Positions 58,116 through 64,000 of a DNA stretch of 64,000 bases are shown here, piece after piece (position 1 is the first letter of the stretch; the number at the start of each line of letters is the position of its first letter). The DNA is from Gloeopeniophorella convolvens (lineage: Eukaryota > Basidiomycota > Agaricomycetes > Russulales): assembly GCA_022496205.1 (NCBI GenBank), contig WTXD01000054.1, forward strand, positions 1 to 64,000. Reading direction: 5' to 3'. Under the pieces are notes generated by a model. The model saw nothing but the letters and a program-made list of their open reading frames with translations, searched no databases and was not told the origin of the DNA. The position numbers were made by a program, and so were the translations under genes.

Positions 58116-60362
58116 ATGGACGTCGAACCAAAGTCTGGCAACCCGGACGCCGTCAAAACACAAGGTGATCCTCTACTTGCCTCGTGTTCCCCTCCCCGAC
58201 TGACAACACGTTCCCTCCTTCTGCTGCAGCCAACTCCAACGCTCCGAACGCAGACGTACCATCGAGAATGTCCCTTGACTCACCACGACCACCAGACACA
58301 ACTGTCCCGGAATTTGCTGAGGGTCATTCTTCCAGCCTCTCCGTCGGTTCGCCGAGAGCTGACATGCTTTGGGGAACAGGGTCATGGGCACCAAGCTCAA
58401 GCACGCGAATGTGGTCATTGTACCTCGACGAAGCAGAAAGACATGATACCCGTCTCGCAACGCGTTGGAAGGAGCAACTTGATGGCATCTTCATCTTCGT
58501 GCGTCTGCTTCAAGTCGTCGCGAGCACGTCCCTAACGCTTTCGAAAGTCGGGCTTCTCCTCCGTCGCCGTCTCCGTTTTCGTCCTCGAGGGCCTGAGCAC
58601 CCTGACACCCAGCTCTACCGATGTGCTCCTCGCGCATCTTTCTCTCCAGCTTGCCGCTTCGAACAACGCAACAACCGCCGCGGCCCTCCCTCTGCCGGGT
58701 AGACGGGAGTCGGACATCGCCGCCACCCTGCTGTGGTCGCTCAGCCTCATACTCAGCCTCGGCTGTGCGGTATTCTCCAGTCTCGCGCAGCACTCGATCC
58801 AAGACTACCTCCGCGACTCGCATGCACACGCCTCTCCGCCCACCCGTGCCAGGATCAGGGCCTACATGTTCGCTGGCCTGACTGCGCACCGCATGGACCA
58901 GGCCGTTGGCGCCATACCCCTCCTCTTGCACCTCTCGGTACTACTCTTCATCTCGGGCCTGGTGACATATCTGTTCCCCCGCAGCCACACCACCGCACTC
59001 GCAGTGCTCGCACTCGGCGCCGCTGGCGCAGTCGTCTATATCATCGCCACCATTCTCCCCATCATCCGCCTCTCGTCGCCATTTAGGACACCTCTTTCCA
59101 TAATTCTGCGGCGCGCGTTGCACCTCGTCCGGCTGACGAGTCTCTGCATCACCAAGTTCTTTGTATCACTCGTCGCGTCGGAATCGACCCTCGCCCTATT
59201 CCGGCTCCCAAAGTTGATCAACGCGAGCCGGGAGCGATATCGCGGCGGTCTGCTGCGCGCCTACGAAGACGAGCTCGCGCACGCACACCCAAAGTCTGAC
59301 GCCAACGCACTCGAATGGGCGCTCTCCTCCCTGCACTCCGACACCGCATTCGAATCCTTCGTCGCCGCCGTCCCAGGCTTCCTCGCCGCCGAGCCGCACA
59401 CCTACCCACAATACACAATTGGCCATCTCCTAGAAGACCCACACGTCCGCCTCGGCCGGCGCATCGGCCAGCTCCTCCTCACCTGCCCTAGCACCTCCCC
59501 CACCCTCCCGCCGCCCACAATGATGACCATCCGCACCCTCACATGTCTCGACGCGGTCTGGCGCACCACCGCCGCGCTCGCAGACACGAGCAGCCTGTAC
59601 TGGGACCGCCTCTTCGGGCCCGAGACCGCCGCGGCGCTCGGCCCGCTCCGCACCGGCGCGGACCCGCGCGTCCGCCTCGCCGCGCACTGCACGACCGCGC
59701 TCGGCACCCGCGCATGTCTGCGCGAGCTCGGCGCACTGTCGCCACACACGGCGTATGGCGCCGCGCGCACGCGCGAGCTGCTCGCCTATCTGCGCGCTCT
59801 GGCGCCGCGTGCGCTCCCCGAGGCGCCGGAGGCGGTGGCGCGCGACGGGCCGCTCCTCGCGTTCGGCGAGCTCCTCGCGGCCGTTGGCGCCAGCGGGCTC
59901 GCCGTGGACACGATGGCCGTCGAGACGGCGCATCTCCTTGCGCGCGACGTTCCGGGCGCGGCATCGCGCGGCGCGCAGCACGCGTTCGCTGTGCGCGTAT
60001 GTGAGCCCGGCGTGCTGGAGAGCTGCGCTCGCCCCTTGGGCCCGGCAGTGCTGCGCGTCGTGCGTCGCGCTGTGGCGGCGCTGCCGGACGGCGCGGATCT
60101 TCCCGCTGGGCTGGCGGAGCGCTTGCCAGCGCTGGAGAAGAGCGCGGACGCGGACGAGGGCGACGTGTTTGCGGACGCACGGCGCGCGACTGCGGCGTCG
60201 TACTCGTACGGCTCGTCCGCGACGGCGTATTCGCCTGTTGCGGGACACGATGACTTCAGCGTGCCCATACGCGCTGTGTTGCCGCTTGAGGCCGGGCCTG
60301 AAGCTGGGTTTGAGGCTGGGCCTACGTATCAGGCTGCTCGCGACGCACACAGGATGGTTTGA
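58116..60362 (+). CDS. DUF6535-domain membrane protein
   Basis: Three exons (58116-58164, 58230-58498, 58548-60362), 710 residues. The DUF6535 block is complete: MWSLYLDEAERHDTRLATRWK, EQLDGIFIFSGFSSVAVSVF across intron 2, then the hydrophobic segments LLWSLSLILSLGCAVFSSL, IPLLLHLSVLLFISGLVTYLF and ALAVLALGAAGAVVYIIATI. The family is common and multicopy in Agaricomycetes, with unknown function. The soluble C-terminal ~400 residues (LEWALSSLHSDTAFESFVAAVPGFL) are typical of such proteins. A disordered Ser/Pro-rich N-terminus precedes the domain. The reading frame is intact and all junctions are in phase. Confidence 0.88.
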
Positions 60363-60955
60363 CGTATCTTTCGCAGTTACATTATATGCTATGGATTGGG
60401 TACCTGATTGTCTCGCGAATAGTCTTCCTCCGGTCTAAGTCAAGGTTCATCAGATTATACAGTTAGCTCTCAATACATAAGTAGTACACGCATGACTTGA
60501 ACTTCAATGAAAGCTACATACATAATGGCAATTGCGCTCCGGACGTGACGCGCGTGTCTGTATGTATGTAAGCCATCTTGCGTCACTGCGTCACCATGTG
60601 GCAGAGCCACCACCGCACTTGGCCCTGCTATGCAGCCGTACTGCTCTCAGGCTGGCACTCCGCTAGGCGTCGCCTCTGCAATTCGCTGCGTTCTCACTGG
60701 ATGCACCCACAGGTCTCGGTCAAATTCCACTTTTCGTTTGTCAGCCGTAGCAAACGGGACACCCAAGAATACTGTTATTCAAGGTCGGCGAACCCCTGGT
60801 GCTGACTGAGACCTGCTCGGGCACCGATGACGCGACTCTGTTGAGGGCTTTCGTCAAGCAGCTGCAATAAAAGGAGCACGTCTGCGCCTTGTCTGCTGTA
60901 CGAGGCCGCATCCCACCCTTCTCTTTCGCACCGGCCTCAATAGCAGCAAGCCATC
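60363..60955. other. Intergenic; promoter of the right SDR
   Basis: A TATA-like AATAAAAG lies near 60867, about 88 nt before the SDR ATG. No gene. Confidence 0.5.
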
Positions 60956-62173
60956 ATGTCTTCCCGCCCCGTTATCGTCATAGCAGGCATCGGCAACTCC
61001 TCCGGTGCGTCCCACGCCCAAACTGCTTCTTCATAAGCATCGAGCTGACCCTCGTCCGACGCAGGCACCGGAGGCGCAACAGCGTGCGTACCGCCGTGAG
61101 CACGAGCAGCGTCCCGCTCATACCGCGCCCGCCAGCCGCCTCTTCGCGCAGTCCGGGTACGACGTCGCGCTAATCGCGCACGATAACGATAACCTGCACA
61201 AATTCGCCGCCGAGCTCAAAACCGGCGACGTCAACGTGCGCCCCCAGCCCACCCGCACGCCGCCTGCCCGCTGACTGACACGACACGACACGCACGCCCC
61301 CACGCGCAGGCCGCCGCGTTCCCCGTGGCCACGTACAACTATGCCGAGGTCGCCGCTGCGTTCGACGCGGCGCGCGCGCACTGGCCAAACGGCGAGATCC
61401 GCGTCGCTCTCTTCAACGCGGGCGGCTCGGTGCGGAAGCCCTTCCTCGAGATCACGCCTGAAGACGTCGCGAGCACCGTGGACACGAACATCAGCGCGGC
61501 GTTCGCGTTCGCGCGCGGCGCTCTGCGCGCCTTCGAGGGTCTCCCGCTCGACGCGCGCGGCGCGCGCGGCACGCTGCTGTTCACCGGCGCGACGGCGTCG
61601 TGGCGCGGCAACGTGACGACGGCCGCGTTCTCGGCGTCCAAGTTTGCGCTGCGCGCGCTGTCGCAGAGCCTGAACAAGGAATTTGGGAAGAACAATATCC
61701 ATGTGCGTCGGTGTGCTTCGTTGCCCTGGTCTGGTTCGGTGCTAACGCTTGTCGTTCTAGGTTGCGCACGTAAGTCTATGAGAGGCGCTCTTGTGGGGTG
61801 CGTTGGCTCACGCATATATGCGCTCCGCTAGACCGTCATCGACGGAGGTTCGTCCCGCCCGCCTGCTGTTTGCAAAAAGGTCGGCTGATCCGACTGCAGG
61901 CATCGTCACCGACCTGTCCAAGGGCCGCCGCGGCGAGGAATGGGCATCCAACCCGGACGCTGCGCTCAAGCCCGGGAGCATCGCCGCTGTATACCCTCAC
62001 ATGCCCCGCAGCCTTATCTTGTCTGACGCCGTGGCTTCTAGGCATACCTCTACCTCGTGAACCAAGATAGATCTGCGTGGACTTGGGAGCTCGACCGTAC
62101 GTCTCGCCCCGAGATCACCTTGACCCGGAATTAATTGTGCTCTGCAGTCCGCCCCGCGCATGAGAAGTGGTGA
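60956..62173 (+). CDS. Short-chain dehydrogenase/reductase, right copy
   Basis: The paralogue of 25955-27179 with the same exon structure. Assembled: IVIAGIGNSSGTGGATARLFAQ over two introns, YDVALIAHDNDNLHKFAAE, VALFNAGGSVRKPFLE, DTNISAAFAFARGAL, TLLFTGATAS, FSASKFALRALSQSLNKEFG, then a 9-nt exon VAH (61763-61771) between two introns, TVIDGGIVTDLSKGRRG, AYLYLVNQDRSAWTWELDLRPAHEKW and a stop at 62171-62173. All junctions are in phase. The position of the catalytic Tyr is Ser/Ala (SASK), as in the left copy. Two intact copies suggest both are maintained. Confidence 0.9.
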
Positions 62174-62595
62174 AGAATTCAGAATAAGGGTTATCCAGAG
62201 GACGTAGTGGTGTACGATAGAAGCTGTGTGTAGGCCAGCAGTATACGCAGTTCGAGTGATGTTTGTTCCCAACCCGAAGGACCATTTAGACCTCTGTGAG
62301 AGCTGAGACAGGGCTTTCCTCGCCACCACCAAGTGGAGATAGTAGGAGATGTCTTCGCACTTTGAAGGCCCCGGGTTTTCAGAAATCATGTTTTTAGGGA
62401 CCCGGCTTCCAGATGTCCAGTCGTCACGCGTCACAGCAGGTAGAAGAGACAACAGTCATGCAGAAAGCGCATGGATAGCATACATCGAGTAAAGATTACA
62501 TCGTGCATTAGAAGTAATCACGACATCTGCTCGGCATACATCTGCACACATGGCCTATCAGCAAGGCAATACGCACGACGCACAAGCGCAGTACG
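62174..62595. other. 3' flank of the right SDR, shared with the left copy
   Basis: The first ~80-100 bases match, inverted, the sequence left of 25955. No gene. Confidence 0.55.
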
Positions 62596-62940
62596 CACCT
62601 TGATCGTCTTGTCCGCTCCGCCCGTGATCAGGCGCGTGCCTGTCATGTTGAACATCGAGCAGATGCCCGCCTCCGCCTCCGGCGAGCTCGGTTACATGCC
62701 GTCCAACTTCTGAAACGGCATCCTCGTCACGCAGTCCCAAAATGTCATCTTGAGCCATGACGGCTGCGCATCACCACCATCAGTAAGTCCAGGAACACCC
62801 CGACGGTATAGGGACGCACCGCCGGAGAAGAACACACCCTCCGAGTTGATCAGGAGCGTGTTGATGATCGTGTTGTGCCCGCCAAACGTGAACACGAACG
62901 CACCCCCGGGACGCTCCCATTTATTGTCCTCTCTCAAGCC
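62596..62940 (-). pseudogene. Fragment of a Prp46/PLRG1-type WD40 splicing-factor gene
   Basis: Minus-strand pieces match the sixth-seventh WD repeats of PLRG1/Prp46: GGHNTIINTLLINSEGVFFSG, then after an intron MTFWDC..TRMPFQKLDGM, then [20 protein letters not shown] and [11 protein letters not shown] ending at a GTGCGT donor site. An in-frame TAA follows KLDGM. Introns are retained, so this is a copied genomic fragment and not a retro-copy. The functional gene must be elsewhere. Confidence 0.75.
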
Positions 62941-63400
62941 ATGGTGAGCACCTGGTGAGCACGTAGTAACCTCGGGTGGTCATTCGACCCATTTTCGGTG
63001 ATTTCTGGATCGGAGGTCCATAGGGATGATCAGGGGTCCTGTGGCCGCGATGGCTGAGGTCAACAATTCTCGGGCCGCTGCCGGTTCGACCACCGTCGCC
63101 ACCATCATGAACGGGGACTCGGACTCAGTTTGAAACGTGACACTCACTTGCTCGCTCCCACAATGCAGCTGGCAGACCTCCGTTCCGTGAGATGGCTTTC
63201 TGCCCACAGTATCAATCACTGCAGGCATCTCGGGTTCCTGACAGTCTCTGGTAACTGCGGTGCCGTGGTCATTCGACTCAACCTTTGAGGTGTCTCGTTT
63301 CCTCATCCACATCCAGGATAACTAATGGCCGCTTGGTGTCAATCCGCAAGTACTGAGTATACCGGAACATGTCGCCTGTGGAACTACTCTGGATCGTCTA
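62941..63400. other. Unrecognised; one 110-residue minus-strand frame
   Basis: The frame at 62980-63312 (minus) has no motif I know (PFMMVATVVEPAAARELLTSAIAATGP). It could be a real exon or chance. Confidence 0.3.
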
Positions 63401-63672
63401 CTCTGTTACTCGCGACGGAAGCTGATTATGCCGAACTCCACCTTCGCCTTCTTGGTGCTTTGACACGACCGTGCATTGTTCTCGCAGAAATTTGCAGTTT
63501 CTTCCTCCTGGACACATAAGGGGCAGTTTTGCGCTTGCGTCAAAGTCATTTGGTCGGTGCAAAAAGCGATATACACGCCTCACCTTCCAAGCACAAAAGA
63601 TCTTGTGGAAAGACCAGCACCCAGGGTATATAACCAAATCCTCTCATCACCGAAGTCCCATATTCACTAACT
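63401..63672 (+). promoter_or_regulatory. Conserved promoter of the right family-X gene
   Basis: Same ordered blocks as upstream of the left copy: CTTGGTGCTTTGACACGA (63451), TTCCTCCTGGACAC, GTGCAAAAAGCGATATACACG, CTTGTGGAAAG, CCAGCACCC and GGGTATATAAC (63624-63634). The TATA box is about 43 nt upstream of the ATG. Confidence 0.75.
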
Positions 63673-64000
63673 ATGCAGACCGCCCCTTCTGGATGCCAAC
63701 CCGGGGATGTTTCCAGGGACATCCTGGCGTACGGCTTCGTCTCACGAACATTCCACCCCTCTGTAGCAGAACGCTACTTCGCTCGACTTCTCACTGGGGC
63801 CCCACCGAACACTTCTCCGATGGATTATTACGGTGTAAGGTATATAGCGAAAGGGTGGTATGTCACGACCAACCTGCTATCTCTGCCTGGATGGTCTCTA
63901 TGGCCTTTACCCCGGAGAGGGCCAAACGCCTACGGAATGCGACCGCTGGATTGTCATATCGGAATTGGACCCCAGGGCACCATCGTGCGTCAAAGGTTGA
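63673..64000 (+). CDS. Uncharacterised family 'X', right copy (cut by window end)
   Basis: First 109 codons of a paralogue of 18724-19670: MQTAPSGCQPGDVSRDILAY, SVAERYFARLL, GWYVTTNLLSLPG, GIGPQGTIVRQRL. Open to the window edge. The N-terminal part differs from the left copy by scattered substitutions and small indels while keeping the frame, which suggests selection on the protein. Confidence 0.75.
   Translation, partial: MQTAPSGCQPGDVSRDILAYGFVSRTFHPSVAERYFARLLTGAPPNTSPMDYYGVRYIAKGWYVTTNLLSLPGWSLWPLPRRGPNAYGMRPLDCHIGIGPQGTIVRQRL

Noticed and set aside
59430..60350. 306-residue minus-strand open frame
   Set aside because: Arg/Ala-rich antisense of the DUF6535 protein's third exon.

Overview
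The window is from a filamentous basidiomycete, most likely an Agaricomycete (mushroom or polypore lineage). Introns are short (mostly 45-65 nt, GTRNGY...YAG). The proteins include families I know only from that group (DUF6535, DUF6698-like), and the mobile elements are Ty3/Gypsy, Tad1-like LINE and Plavaka-like. No prokaryotic features, tRNA, rRNA or CRISPR were seen. All exon boundaries are my own reading of splice signals and reading phase.

Layout. 0-7.5 kb: two nested Ty3/Gypsy elements, a frame-broken + strand one inserted into the reverse transcriptase of a - strand one. 7.5-18.4 kb: a repeat-rich stretch with a DUF6698-like gene, a complete Spt5-like (NGN + KOW) paralogue, a diverged ~380 bp direct repeat, a GATATC-rich palindromic cluster and a LINE fragment. 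18.7-27.2 kb: ordinary genes, namely uncharacterised family 'X', a rhodanese protein, a nuclear-type unknown, an AlkB-type dioxygenase and a short-chain dehydrogenase (SDR). 28.9-36.8 kb: a tandem duplication of SUMO plus an AH/BAR (Ivy1-like) gene. Copy A keeps a normal SUMO and only a broken tail of the BAR gene. Copy B keeps the full BAR gene but its SUMO has lost the diglycine. 37.8-49.3 kb: seven tandem minus-strand copies (P1-P7) of a small secreted, 8-cysteine, apparently GPI-anchored protein, in varied states of decay. 50.5-55.6 kb: a Fab1/PIKfyve-like lipid kinase lacking FYVE. 56.2-57.5 kb: an unrecognised helical gene. 58.1-60.4 kb: a DUF6535 membrane protein. 60.9-64 kb: a second SDR and a second family-X gene, in opposite orientation to the left pair.

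Two things stand out. The first is the P1-P7 array: conserved intron positions, one cysteine skeleton, and repeated loss of the membrane tail or reading frame. The second is the duplication history: SDR and X occur as inverted arms around the central 34 kb, and the SUMO/BAR unit is tandemly duplicated with complementary decay. Several single-base frame breaks (P2-P4, Fab1-like, the 57 kb gene) could be real decay or assembly indels, and only reads or RNA can tell.
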